Translations under genes and position numbers: made by a program
Notes under the pieces: generated by a model
Databases searched by the model: none
Seen by the model: only the letters and a program-made list of their open reading frames with translations
What the model was told of the DNA's origin: nothing
Shown here: piece after piece, positions 26,194 to 36,000 of the stretch
Layout: the number at the start of each line of letters is the position of its first letter
How positions within the stretch are numbered: position 1 is the stretch's first letter
Assembly (NCBI RefSeq): GCF_022347985.1
Contig: NZ_JAKRFQ010000006.1
Span: 1-53,386 of the forward strand
Length of the DNA: 53,386 nucleotides
From: Photobacterium sp. OFAV2-7
GTDB lineage: Bacteria > Pseudomonadota > Gammaproteobacteria > Enterobacterales > Vibrionaceae
Direction of reading: 5' to 3'

Positions 26194-26751
26194 TTATTGG
26201 TAGTAGACTGACATCTGACTTGAAACAGGTTCGCCCTGCTCATCCAGAGTGTGGGTCTCAACCACGGCACGCACAGGCTTCTGGAAGTCAATTTTATGCC
26301 ACGCATCGGTATATTGTGCCGTGCTGTAGCGCCCTTTAGTTAGCAGCAAGACGGCCTGCTCTGCCGGAGGCAGGATGATTTGCTCGCTGGGTGGGAGGTT
26401 GCGAACATCGGCATAACCCATTGTGATCGTCGCGGCTGTAAAGTCGGCGTTGAACGTCTCGTAAACGACAATAATCTCGTTGGTGGCGGGGGCGTAAGTG
26501 CTTTCATCCATGACTTTCTGGCTGAATTCGTCCAAGAGATTTTGCACTTCTTCAAGTGAGATAGTGCGGGCGATCACCTGGCGGTAATACTTCTTTTCCT
26601 CTTTCTGTGCCTTGGCCTCGACGGTATGTGCCCTAGTATCTTGCGTCATGCTCTGTGTGTTGCTTTCTGCGACGGCTGGCTGAACCAGGGTCAGTCCCCA
26701 TACCGTTCCTGTAATTGCTGCGGTTGTCAGTAATGCGTGAACCCGTTTCAT
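26194..26751 (-). CDS. Uncharacterised secreted protein, partner of the hydroxylase
   Basis: A 185-residue protein with a signal peptide (MKRVHALLTTAAITGTVWGLTLVQPAVA) and a soluble periplasmic domain of about 150 residues. I recognise no family with confidence; the strands around YAPATNEIIVVYETFNADF and VRAVVETHTL suggest a mixed alpha/beta fold. GAGGAG lies eight bases before the ATG at 26751. It is first in the operon with the hydroxylase and divergent from the GH3 gene. Confidence 0.7.
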   Translation of the reverse strand: MKRVHALLTTAAITGTVWGLTLVQPAVAESNTQSMTQDTRAHTVEAKAQKEEKKYYRQVIARTISLEEVQNLLDEFSQKVMDESTYAPATNEIIVVYETFNADFTAATITMGYADVRNLPPSEQIILPPAEQAVLLLTKGRYSTAQYTDAWHKIDFQKPVRAVVETHTLDEQGEPVSSQMSVYYQ

Positions 26752-26912
26752 GCTCATCACTCCTCAATTATCAAAGGCATCGCTAATCAAAAACATGGCT
26801 ACTCAAAAGCATCGGTAGCCAGGAGAGAAGATAACGGCCAGCACGTTAACAAAAGGTTATCGTGTCTGAGAGGAATAGAGCAGGGGCGCAGAAATCAGAT
26901 TGCGGTATCGTG

Positions 26913-26961
26913 TTGTGAAATAACGTAATTGTTGGGCCAGGAAAATATGGTGATATTTCAC
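26913..26961 (+). promoter_or_regulatory. Shared motif upstream of the first GH3 gene (site 3), with an inverted half copy
   Basis: TTGTGAAATAACGTAATTG (26913-26931) lies 56 bases before the GH3 ATG. A reversed copy of the strongest part, GATATTTCAC, follows at 26952-26961 within GGTGATATTTCACC. The divergent secreted-protein gene starts 162 bases on the other side. Confidence 0.65.
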
Positions 26962-26986
26962 CCAAGGCGTAGAAATAGGGTGAAAC

Positions 26987-29335
26987 ATGGAAGATATCAA
27001 GACCTTGGTCGACGGGCTGTCGCTGGAACAAAAGGCCCGGCTGCTGACCGGCAAGAACTTTTGGCAAACCCGGGGCATCGAACATCTCGGCATTGACAGT
27101 ATTTTGATGGCTGACGGGCCTCACGGACTGCGCAAACAGACCGGCAGCGCAGATCATCTCGGACTCAACGGCTCAAGCCCTGCTGTGTGCTACCCGACCG
27201 CGTCGGCGCTTGCCTGCTCGTTCAACGAGGCACTGATCGAGGAGATGGGGCGCGGCCTTGGGCATGCCGCCCGCAGTGAAGGGATCAACGTCTTGCTTGG
27301 GCCGGGCAACAACATCAAGCGCTCCCCCCTGTGCGGCCGGAACTTTGAGTATTTCTCCGAGGATCCGCTGTTATCTGGCAAGATGGCCAGCGCCATGATC
27401 AAAGGTATCCAGTCTCAGAGGGTGGGTGCCAGCCTGAAACATTTTGCGGTCAACAATCAGGAGCACTACCGGATGGTGGTCAACGCTGTTGTCGACGAAC
27501 GCACCCTGCGTGAAATTTATCTGGCCTCGTTCGAGATCCCGGTAAAAGAAGCCCGCCCCTGGACAGTAATGAGTGCCTACAACCGTATCAATGGCGTTTA
27601 CGCATCAGAGAATGCCCGCTTGCTAAACGGAGTGCTGCGTGAGGAGTGGGGATTTGACGGCCTGGTCGTGACTGACTGGGGGGCGAATGACCAGCTGTGG
27701 AAAGCGGTGGCGGGCGGCCTGGATCTGGAAATGCCGTCCAGTGGCGATGTCGGCCCCCACAATGTTATCAGCGCCGTCAAAGACGGCAGGTTGGCGATGG
27801 CCGATATCGATACGGCCGTCACTCACCTGTTTCGCCTGATAGAAAGGTGCCGGACAGCCGCTGACGAGCCGCTGTATTTGCTGGCCGAAGCCCATGCGCA
27901 GGCGAGGAGGGTAGCAGAAGAATGCATTGTTCTGCTTAAAAATGAAGAGGCTATTTTGCCACTTGATCCCGAGCGTCACGCTAATGTGGCGGTGATCGGG
28001 GAGTTTGCCATGAGCCCGCGTTATCAGGGCAGCGGCAGCTCCAGGGTCAACCCTTATCAGGTGACCAGTCTGATCGATTCGCTCAATGCTGCTGATACCA
28101 AGTTTAACATTAGCTATGCGCCGGGCTATCGCTGTGATAGCGACGAGGTTGATACGTTGCTGATATCCGAGGCTGCCTGTCTGGCGGCGCAGTCTGATAT
28201 CGTACTGCTGTGCGCCGGGCTGACCGATGACTATGAGAGTGAAGGGCGAGACCGCACGCACCTTAACATGCCGGCCAACCAGCTGGCCCTGATCGACGCT
28301 GTACTGGATCGTAACCCGAATACTATCATCGTGCTGAGCAACGGCTCGGTGATCAAGATGCCGTTTGCCGACCGGGCTCCGGTGATTCTCGAGGCTTGGC
28401 TGACCGGCGAGGCCGGTGCCGAAGCGGTGGTAAATATTTTGCTCGGAAAGGTAAACCCTAGCGGGCGCCTGGCCGAAAGTTTTATCAGGGACGAGCAGCA
28501 GGACCCGTCACAGGGTAACTTCCCCGGCAGGGATTATGAAGTTGTCTACCAGGAGGGGGTCTTTATCGGGTACCGCGCCCATCAGCGGCTGGGAAATGAG
28601 GTGACCTTTCCTTTTGGCCACGGGCTGAGTTACACCACCTTTGATTACCGTGATTTAGTTGTACGCCAGCTAGGCTATAGCCAGTTTGAGGCAGAGGTCA
28701 CTGTCACCAATACCGGCCGTATTGCCGGCAAGGAAGTCGTCCAGCTGTATGTGGGTGAACAGCAGCCGTTGGTGAGTCGCCCTGTTCGCGAGCTTAAAGG
28801 TTTTGCCAAATTGGAGCTGGCCCCCGGCGAGAGCCGCCAGGTTGTTTTTGCCCTCGACAAACGCTGCTTTGCCTATTACAACACCGATCTGGCTGACTGG
28901 CATGTCAACGCCGATGATTTTTTGATTGAAATAGGGCGCTCTTGTGAAGAGATTGAACTGACCGCCGAAGTGTATGCCAGCGACAACTGCCAGGTTTCCC
29001 AAATACCGCAACCGCGTTTCGTCCAGCGAGAGGCGTTTTTCAAGACGGTCGATATTAGCCGCAACAGTACGGTCTCTGATCTCAAGGACCATCCGACCGG
29101 TAAGTTTCTTTATCGCAAGATTGTGAGTGGGGCGACCGGAGGTGGCGAGGAAGTGGTCTCCAAAGACATTCAGTTGCGAATGGCCAACGAGCTGCCACTG
29201 CGTAACCTGGTTTCGTTCAATGCCGGCAAGGATCTCGATGAAAAAGGCCTCGACGTGATACTCAAGGTGCTCAATGCTACCCGTCGGGACACATTGCTGG
29301 GTAAATGTATCGACCTGTTTACCCGACATCGCTGA
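26987..29335 (+). CDS. GH3 family beta-glycosidase (cytoplasmic)
   Basis: A 782-residue enzyme without a signal peptide. It has the GH3 N-terminal barrel (nucleophile D230 in VVTDWGA; substrate residues D43 in MADGPHG, K151-H152), the C-terminal domain and a fibronectin-III-like domain (VTNTGRIAGKEVVQLYV near 575), plus an extra tail of about 90 residues after it. The enzyme removes terminal beta-linked glucose, xylose or alpha-linked arabinose from imported oligosaccharides. It is divergent from the hydroxylase operon and convergent with the LacI gene. The promoter carries the shared motif. Confidence 0.92.
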   Translation: MEDIKTLVDGLSLEQKARLLTGKNFWQTRGIEHLGIDSILMADGPHGLRKQTGSADHLGLNGSSPAVCYPTASALACSFNEALIEEMGRGLGHAARSEGINVLLGPGNNIKRSPLCGRNFEYFSEDPLLSGKMASAMIKGIQSQRVGASLKHFAVNNQEHYRMVVNAVVDERTLREIYLASFEIPVKEARPWTVMSAYNRINGVYASENARLLNGVLREEWGFDGLVVTDWGANDQLWKAVAGGLDLEMPSSGDVGPHNVISAVKDGRLAMADIDTAVTHLFRLIERCRTAADEPLYLLAEAHAQARRVAEECIVLLKNEEAILPLDPERHANVAVIGEFAMSPRYQGSGSSRVNPYQVTSLIDSLNAADTKFNISYAPGYRCDSDEVDTLLISEAACLAAQSDIVLLCAGLTDDYESEGRDRTHLNMPANQLALIDAVLDRNPNTIIVLSNGSVIKMPFADRAPVILEAWLTGEAGAEAVVNILLGKVNPSGRLAESFIRDEQQDPSQGNFPGRDYEVVYQEGVFIGYRAHQRLGNEVTFPFGHGLSYTTFDYRDLVVRQLGYSQFEAEVTVTNTGRIAGKEVVQLYVGEQQPLVSRPVRELKGFAKLELAPGESRQVVFALDKRCFAYYNTDLADWHVNADDFLIEIGRSCEEIELTAEVYASDNCQVSQIPQPRFVQREAFFKTVDISRNSTVSDLKDHPTGKFLYRKIVSGATGGGEEVVSKDIQLRMANELPLRNLVSFNAGKDLDEKGLDVILKVLNATRRDTLLGKCIDLFTRHR

Positions 29336-29346
29336 TACCAGCCACT

Positions 29347-29362
29347 GCTCCTTGATAGGAGC
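29347..29362. terminator. Short hairpin between the GH3 and LacI genes
   Basis: GCTCCT and AGGAGC pair around TGAT in the 27-bp convergent gap. The stem is only 6 bp; weak support. Confidence 0.35.
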
Positions 29363-30367
29363 CTATTGTTCCTTTTTCCTGACCGACATCCGCCGTACCA
29401 GCGTCGGTGAGCAAATCACCGGTTCAGGAGCGGGGTGTTTGCCACCGGCAAGGCTGAGCGCCAACCTGGCGGCAATCTCTGCCATCATCTGGATCGGATA
29501 GCGGATAGTTGTCAGGCGAGGGTGTACATAACGGGCGATCAATCCGTCATCAAAACCTATTATCGAAACATGTTCGGGGGCAGGGATCCCGTTGTCCTCC
29601 AGTACCGACAGTGCGCCGGCAGCCATATAGTCGTTGTAGGCAACGATGCCGGAAATCCCCAGTGACTTGCACAACAGGTTGGTCATTGCTGTTTCGCCGC
29701 CCTCACTGTCGGGAGCGGCGTATTCGATAAAATCGGCTGGCAGGGTAATGCCATGATCGCGCAGAGCCGCGAGGTAGCCCCGGACCCGCTGCTCAACGTC
29801 CTCAATGTCGGCAACAGAGGCTATACAGGCGATCTGGCGGTGGCCATGGCGGATCAGGTACTCGGTGGCCAGATAGGCTCCCCTGAAGTTGTCCAGTGAA
29901 ATACAGCGCTCGGCGATAGCCGGAATATGGCGGTTAATCACGACCAGCCCCTGTACTTCCCTGGCGTAGGCGGTGAGCTCTTCATCCGATAAGCCCTTGG
30001 CATGGATCACCAGCGCTTCGCAGCGGCTGTTAATCAGTGTCTCGATGGCCCGGCGTTCGTGTTCCGGGTTGTGGTAACCATTACCGACAAGAATATGCTT
30101 GCCGCTTTCCCGTGCTATGGTGTCGACGGCATTGAGCAGAGTACCGAAAAAGGGATCAGAGATATCGCCGACCAGCACGCCCATGGTGTCGGTGGTTCTG
30201 TTGACCAGGGCTCTTGCGCTTGCATTGGGTCGATAGCCAAGCTTTTCCATGGCCAGGTTGACGGCTTTTACCGATGCCTTGCTCGCATGGGCGGATTTAT
30301 TGATGACGCGGGAGACGGTTGCCGCCGAGACTCCGGCCTCGATGGCCACATCTTTGATGGTAACCAT
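29363..30367 (-). CDS. LacI-family transcriptional regulator
   Basis: A 334-residue repressor with the LacI helix-turn-helix at the start (TIKDVAIEAGVSAATVSRVI, residues 3-22), a hinge (LGYRPNASARAL) and a periplasmic-binding-protein-like sugar sensor domain. AGGAA precedes the ATG. It is convergent with the first GH3 gene and separated from the upstream ytfJ gene by a terminator, so it has its own promoter. It is a natural candidate for controlling the GH3 gene, but the shared promoter motif of this region is not a LacI-type palindrome. Confidence 0.92.
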   Translation of the reverse strand: MVTIKDVAIEAGVSAATVSRVINKSAHASKASVKAVNLAMEKLGYRPNASARALVNRTTDTMGVLVGDISDPFFGTLLNAVDTIARESGKHILVGNGYHNPEHERRAIETLINSRCEALVIHAKGLSDEELTAYAREVQGLVVINRHIPAIAERCISLDNFRGAYLATEYLIRHGHRQIACIASVADIEDVEQRVRGYLAALRDHGITLPADFIEYAAPDSEGGETAMTNLLCKSLGISGIVAYNDYMAAGALSVLEDNGIPAPEHVSIIGFDDGLIARYVHPRLTTIRYPIQMMAEIAARLALSLAGGKHPAPEPVICSPTLVRRMSVRKKEQ

Positions 30368-30393
30368 GCTATTCCTATGGCGTTGATCGAAAA

Positions 30394-30413
30394 AGGTGGC
30401 CAGAAGGCCACCT
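30394..30413 (-). terminator. Terminator of the second ytfJ gene
   Basis: AGGTGGCC and GGCCACCT form an 8-bp stem with a 4-base loop; on the minus strand TTTTT follows. It lies between the ytfJ gene and the LacI gene. Confidence 0.8.
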
Positions 30414-30437
30414 GAAGAAAAGGATGTGCCTGGTGAA

Positions 30438-30911
30438 TTATTTTACGTCCGCAATGGCGTCCATTATTTTGGTTTCGGTATCGGTATCCACAGCGCCTTC
30501 ATGAGTAAACACAACGGTACCCTCTGCATCCAGGATCGCCAGTACCGAGCTTTTCTTTTGCATACCCAAAGCCTTGGCCACAATACCCTTGCTGTCCATA
30601 ACATAGAGGTTGGCCGGATCGCCCTCGGCGCCTTTCTTGAACTCGCCCTTGATGAACATGCTGGCTCCCATAGGAGCGTCTTTGGCATTGATAAGGCGGC
30701 ACATACGGATATCACCGGCAGCGTGCACCTTCAGGGACGTTTCCTGGTGCATGTCGTTTGCTTCGGCATGGCCGGCGTTGGCAACGAAGTAGGTTGCTTT
30801 GCCGACGAGTTCATCAGATCCCCAGGCTTCGAATGCGCCTTCCGGTGTTGCCACGCCGCCTTTGACGATTTCGAATTCCGGTAGTGGTTGACCTACAACG
30901 ATGTTAGACAT
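30438..30911 (-). CDS. YtfJ-like protein without signal peptide
   Basis: A 157-residue protein with the same core as the YtfJ protein at 19269 (NAKDAPMGASMFIKGEFKKG against NADDAPFGAGMFIEGAIKEG; and AEGTVVFTHEGAV). Unlike that protein it starts directly with SNIVVGQPLPEF and has no signal peptide, so it should be cytoplasmic. No CxxC is visible. AAAGGA precedes the ATG. Both genes share the composite promoter motif at the same spacing, so the cell may make a periplasmic and a cytoplasmic version together. Confidence 0.82.
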   Translation of the reverse strand: MSNIVVGQPLPEFEIVKGGVATPEGAFEAWGSDELVGKATYFVANAGHAEANDMHQETSLKVHAAGDIRMCRLINAKDAPMGASMFIKGEFKKGAEGDPANLYVMDSKGIVAKALGMQKKSSVLAILDAEGTVVFTHEGAVDTDTETKIMDAIADVK

Positions 30912-30989
30912 GAGTATTTCCTTTAATAGTGTCTTGGTTTGGATGTATCTTGATTCAGTCTGAAAAGAAAAAACCAGACCTAGAGCACC

Positions 30990-31030
30990 TTTGCAAAATA
31001 GTGGGCGGTGAGTGTTAAATATCGTAATTA
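30990..31030 (-). promoter_or_regulatory. Composite shared motif upstream of the second ytfJ (site 4)
   Basis: TTTGCAAAAT (30990-30999) and GTGTTAAATATCGTAATTA (31012-31030, plus strand), 12 bases apart. Layout, distance to the gene (79 bases) and the following CTCTAG match sites 1 and 8. Confidence 0.65.
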
Positions 31031-31224
31031 TTAATTGCCCAGTTCTCTTTTGAAGTAGGCAAAAAACCTCATCGCATCGATTTTAGGATGCGATGTATTT
31101 TCGACCTGAAGATTGTTTGGAACACTACGGCCATGTGGCAGAATGTTATTATAGGGAAGTTGTATTTCGCGTCAGCTGCATTGCAGTAGGCAATTATTTG
31201 CTTAAGCGGTAGAGTAAACCGCAT

Positions 31225-31434
31225 CTAGTCATTGAGATATTTTCTTTTATAGTCAGATGCTTTTGCGATGATGGCTAACGGAAAGACAGGTATGATTAAG
31301 CCCAGCGAAAATATTATCTTTTCCTCTGACAGGAGCAGAAAAATACTTCCAATCATGGCCAGCATTATCGCGCAGACTATAACGTAGTGACTTTTCTTAT
31401 TTTTTTGGCTAAATACAGCGTAACTTCTAATCAT
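31225..31434 (-). CDS. Small two-helix membrane protein, doubtful
   Basis: A 69-residue frame with two hydrophobic segments (about residues 17-35 and 40-58) flanked by lysines, which is a believable small membrane protein. No ribosome site is evident before the ATG and I do not recognise the family. The 324 bases beyond it up to 31758 show no gene. Confidence 0.35.
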   Translation of the reverse strand: MIRSYAVFSQKNKKSHYVIVCAIMLAMIGSIFLLLSEEKIIFSLGLIIPVFPLAIIAKASDYKRKYLND

Positions 31435-31758
31435 TTTTAAAGCTTAATATGTTATTTGCTTTAATTTAGCGGCCTATTGATAGAAAACTTAACTGTTTTT
31501 TCTTCATTTTATGAGCTGGCGAGATTACGACTCTTTCTATGTGCCGTCACGTTGTTACTAACGGCTGCCTTGGCCATGTACCTGATAGTGTTAGATAGCT
31601 GGCACGTTTTTGGACATAAGTGAGCTAGAAATTCTGATCTAACTCACCACAGTGAGATTAGTAAATATACCTTGAAGCCTTAAATTCCTGTGTTCGCAAA
31701 ATGGTTGTGATACTAAATTCTATGTGAAGAGATGAGGCCATAGTCGTTTGGTAGGTTA

Positions 31759-32358
31759 TCAATCAACTAACTCTATCCCTAAGCTTTCTAATAGGCTCAG
31801 TGCTTCATATCGTGAAAACTTAGCTTTTCTCACATTATTTTCTAGAACGTCAATAACGTACGCTGTTGAATCACTAAAATCGACTCCTTGCAATTTTGTT
31901 CTCATAAATAAACTATGCTTGAAATCACTATATGTCATTGACGAGTCAGTGTAATCACCTTCACGAAAGTCAACATCATGCAACTTGCACTCATCAAAAA
32001 CTAGCTCATGTAAAGTAAGACCAAAGAAAGACGAGTCATTTAAAATACAACGTGTAAAATTTAACTCAAAGTCTACGTGATAAACTGGCCATGCTGCCTT
32101 AGTCCAATCAACACCAACCAATTTACTGTCTAGAAATTTAAGCTCGAATAGCTTTGTATTTGAAAAGTCCACCAAACTTAAATTACAACGTTCAAATGCA
32201 CAATTTATGAATCTACAATTCTGAAATTTCGATGCTGAAAAATCACAATCGGAGAATTGGCAATCTTCGAATTCAATATTACTGTAATGTTTATCAGGGA
32301 AAAAAAGTTTATCAAAGAAATCTTCGAGATAGAGCTCATCATTTTTAAATTCTGTCAT
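31759..32358 (-). CDS. Pentapeptide-repeat protein
   Basis: A 199-residue protein made mostly of A(D/N)LXX-type pentads (for example FEDCQFSDCDFSASKFQNC and FINCAFERCNLSLVDFSN), giving a right-handed beta-helix. It resembles McbG/Qnr-like gyrase-protecting proteins in size, with a break after about 90 residues, but lacks features that would identify it as a Qnr. GAGAGG lies five bases before the ATG at 32358. It is in the AT-rich accessory region beside the RND pump; a role in resistance is possible but unproven. Confidence 0.85.
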   Translation of the reverse strand: MTEFKNDELYLEDFFDKLFFPDKHYSNIEFEDCQFSDCDFSASKFQNCRFINCAFERCNLSLVDFSNTKLFELKFLDSKLVGVDWTKAAWPVYHVDFELNFTRCILNDSSFFGLTLHELVFDECKLHDVDFREGDYTDSSMTYSDFKHSLFMRTKLQGVDFSDSTAYVIDVLENNVRKAKFSRYEALSLLESLGIELVD

Positions 32359-32475
32359 CATATCCTCTCAAGAGCCGAGCTCCTAAATTAAAGTGTGAAC
32401 GATCCTACCACTATAATTGAACCACTCATTTAATATTTATGGGATTTTTATACAGTATCTCTTCAATAACACTGT

Positions 32476-32991
32476 CTAAAAAAACCAAAAATACAATAAA
32501 ATCAGAGCAATAGTGAGAACTTCGAACTTAAGTAAAAACGTGTGGAATACCAAGTATTGAGGAGATATGACACCTCGAACGTCGTGAACATTGTTATGTG
32601 CTGCCAGCGTCTCTTGTTCCAGCTTGTGTTTGTCATGCTCAACTTTTGGTTCACTCAAGTTTTTAGTGGGTGCAATAAATTCGTACCCTAGCTTGGGAAT
32701 GGTTTTAATAAACGCAGGAGACTTTGTCGAGTCTCCTAGCACTTTTCGAAGTGTGGAGACCGATTGAGTTAAACTAGAGTCGTCAACATAGATATCTCGG
32801 TTATTCCAAATTATCGAGATCAACTCTTTTCGTTTGATTGTTCGGTGGCTGTTTTCTAGTAGATAACAAAGTAGACGAGTTTCATTCGTTCCCAGAATTG
32901 TAACCTCTTCATTGTTATCTATCTTAAAAAGCGTATTATTCTTTGGAGCAAAGACGAATTGATTATCAATGTTGTATTTTCTTTCCATCAT
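32476..32991 (-). CDS. Membrane-anchored winged-helix regulator (VtrB/ToxR-like)
   Basis: A 171-residue protein with an OmpR/ToxR-type winged-helix domain (about residues 30-110; SSLTQSVSTLRKVLGDSTKSPAFIKTIPKLGYEF) and a single C-terminal helix (about 152-171) with no periplasmic domain behind it. This layout is that of VtrB-type regulators, which bind promoters from the membrane and often need a partner with a periplasmic sensor. No partner is visible nearby. It starts 75 bp downstream of the RND pump gene on the same strand and may be co-transcribed with it. Confidence 0.82.
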   Translation of the reverse strand: MMERKYNIDNQFVFAPKNNTLFKIDNNEEVTILGTNETRLLCYLLENSHRTIKRKELISIIWNNRDIYVDDSSLTQSVSTLRKVLGDSTKSPAFIKTIPKLGYEFIAPTKNLSEPKVEHDKHKLEQETLAAHNNVHDVRGVISPQYLVFHTFLLKFEVLTIALILLYFWFF

Positions 32992-33065
32992 TAGTAAACC
33001 TTTGTCTGGTTCGCAGGATGATTGTTAGGATGGTGAGGAAGCTTTCCCCCACCACCATCTAGGAC

Positions 33066-36000
33066 TCATTTGGTTACTAGAGCTTGATCGGTATCTATAC
33101 TACTGCTTATAGGTTTATTGACATTTTCTGAGAGTGCTAAATAGACCGCAGGCAAAACAAACAGAGTAAACACGGTGCCGATAATCATGCCCGCGACCAG
33201 AATAATACCTATACTATTCCTTGCTTCTGCACCTGGCCCCACCACCAAAACTAAAGGGAAATGCCCAAGTACTGTCGCGGCGGTTGTCATCAAAATAGGT
33301 CTGAGCCTTAACTTGGCGCTGTGCACAATCGCATCGAGTTTTTGGTAGCCCTTGTACTGAAGCTCGTTAGCAAACTCGGTAATTAAAATACCGTTTTTTG
33401 CCACCAAACCAACGAGAGTAATAAACCCGATTTGCGCGTAGATGTTCATGGTTGTCATGCCTAGGAACGAGAACGACATGCCACCTGCAAGCGCTAAGGG
33501 GACGGAGCCTAACAATACAACCAATGGCGCTCGGAAGCTGTTGAATTGTATGGATAGAACCATGTAAACCACAAACAGAGCGACGGCAAGCATTGAGAAT
33601 AAGCTGTTGCCTTCTTGACGCAGCTGACGAGAGCTACCGGCATAGTTCACTTGGTAGTCTTGCGGCAATATCTCTTCGGCTTTTCGCTCAAGAATATTCA
33701 ATGCCTGATCGGGTGTTGTTCCCGGAACCAAACCACCTAAGATACGAAAAGAGTTAAGCTGATTAAAACGAGCAATACTACGAACCCCTATGGTTTGCTG
33801 TAAGTTGGCAATACTGTTTAGCGGGACAAAATCACCATTAGGTGTCTTTATCTGCAACGTAAGCAGCGACTCACTACTATTTAGTGTCTGCTTATCAACC
33901 ATTGGGATCACGCGATACGCTTTACCATGACTATCAAAGCGTGTGACATCTTGTTCGGAGACCATCAACGAAATTTGGTCAGTCACCGCTTTGGTGGTAA
34001 GCCCCAGATCCATCATCTTCTTATTGTCGAACTCAAGTTGAGCATGAGGCATGTCTACCTTTAGATCCGTATCTACAAACATAAACATGCCACTCATCTG
34101 TGCTGCCTCTAATAGCTGATAAGCATATTGTGTCATGTTGGTGTAACTGTCTTGGGACTGGATGACCATTTCTACGTCAAACTGACCAGCCGTTGGCAAC
34201 GGCATTGGTGCCGTGGGATAGACACGAAGTCCTGTGATCTGTTTGAGTGCAAAGTAGATCTGCTGTAGAGCGTCAGAGGTAGAATAAGAGCGCTGCTCAT
34301 AAGGAACAAAGTTAATCCCGCTGAAGCCCCCCGATTCGGTGACGGTTTGCCACACGTTATCAACGCCATCCATTTGTAAGATGGAGCCAACAGCCTCTTG
34401 CATAAATGGAGTGCTATAGTCCAAAGAGCTACCTGACGGCGCTTCAGAAATCACAAAGAGTGAACTCTGATCTTCTACTGGTGCGAGTTCTTTTTGTGAG
34501 AACAGGTAAAAAGGAACAATCAACAGAGACAACACCACAGCGCTCGTTATTAAAGCTCGACGATACGAGAAAACACGATATAAGCCATTCTCATAGAGGA
34601 CTGAAAGGTGGTCAAAGGCACGGTTTACTTTTCGGGTCAGTCGTCCTTCTTTACCTTTTTCCTGAGAGACATAGGCGCTCATAATCGGCGATAAAGTAAC
34701 AGCAACGACACCCGAGAAAAGGACAGCGATCGCAAGTGTAAAAGCAAACTCTTTAAAAAGTGCGCCAGATAATCCGCTGACAAAACCAATTGGTGCAAAT
34801 ACCAACGCCAAGGTGATGGTCATAGAAAAAATAGGACGAATTAGCTCCCGGGAACTAATAAGCGCCGCTTCAATTCGGCCCTTGCCATTTCTCATATGAC
34901 GGGCGACATTCTCAACCACAACGATGGCGTCATCGACGACAAGCCCCACAGATAGTACGATCGCTAGAATTGTCAGCAGGTTAAGAGCAAAGCCCGCTAA
35001 TAATATAGCTGCGGTACTACCCAGAATAGAAATGGGAATGGTCACCAAAGGTATAAGTGCTGTTCTGAATGACCCCATAAGTAACAGGATCACAAAACCA
35101 ACCAGCAGAACGGTTTCAATGAGAGTTGTGAAGATCTCCTTTAATGCATCACGCATATATTGAGTGCCATCATAACCGATGGTAATTGCAGTCCCTTCTG
35201 GCATGCGCGCGTTAATGGCCGCGAGTTGTTTATATAGCGCATCACCAATCGAGATCTCATTTGAGCCCGGTGCCGTCACAATCCCAATAAAGACCGATTC
35301 ACTGAGATCAAGACGCGCTGAATCCGTCCCGCGGTCTTCTCCAAGTTCGATACGAGCGATATCTCCCAGATAAACGAAAGTGTCACCGCTTTTTTTCACG
35401 ATCAACTTGCGGAAATCCTCAGTATTTTGATGCAATGCATTACTCATAATACTGATATTTTGAGTGGCACTTTCAACATGACCTAACGACGCAATAACAT
35501 TGTTGTCATTTAGCGCTTGGTGCACTTCATGTGCGCCTATATTTAAACTGGCCATCTTTAGGGGATCCAGCCAAACACGAATAGCTGGCTTTCGACCACC
35601 TAGTACATCTGCGCTCTGAACACCTTCTACTGAGGCAAACCAAGGGGTAACTTCTCGTTCCAAAAAGTCCGTCAGTTCCGCCCTATCCATCGTTGCACTA
35701 GATACATTGAGGTAGAAAGTTGCTCCCGGTCTATCGACTCGGGTAACAGACACACTGGGATCTTGTGCACCATCTGGCAGCTCATAAGATATCTGACCCA
35801 AGCGAGAGTTAAGCTCGGCAAGCGCATCGGTGCTATTTTCATTAAGTTTAAGCCATACGGTCACCTTACTTAATCCTGCCGTGGTTGTTGAGTCAATATA
35901 GTCAACACCCGGCACGCTCATTGCCACCCTTTCTATGGGCTCAGTAACAAACCCTTTGACCACATCAGCGGATACACCTACGTACTCAGTGCTGATAACC

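Noticed and set aside
29363-30367. The LacI protein as the regulator that binds the shared promoter motif
   Set aside because: The motif is asymmetric and lacks a central CG palindrome, unlike LacI-family operators. It remains possible only as an indirect link.
31759-32358. Calling the pentapeptide protein a Qnr quinolone-resistance determinant
   Set aside because: Repeats and size fit the superfamily, but Qnr-specific loops cannot be confirmed from the sequence alone.
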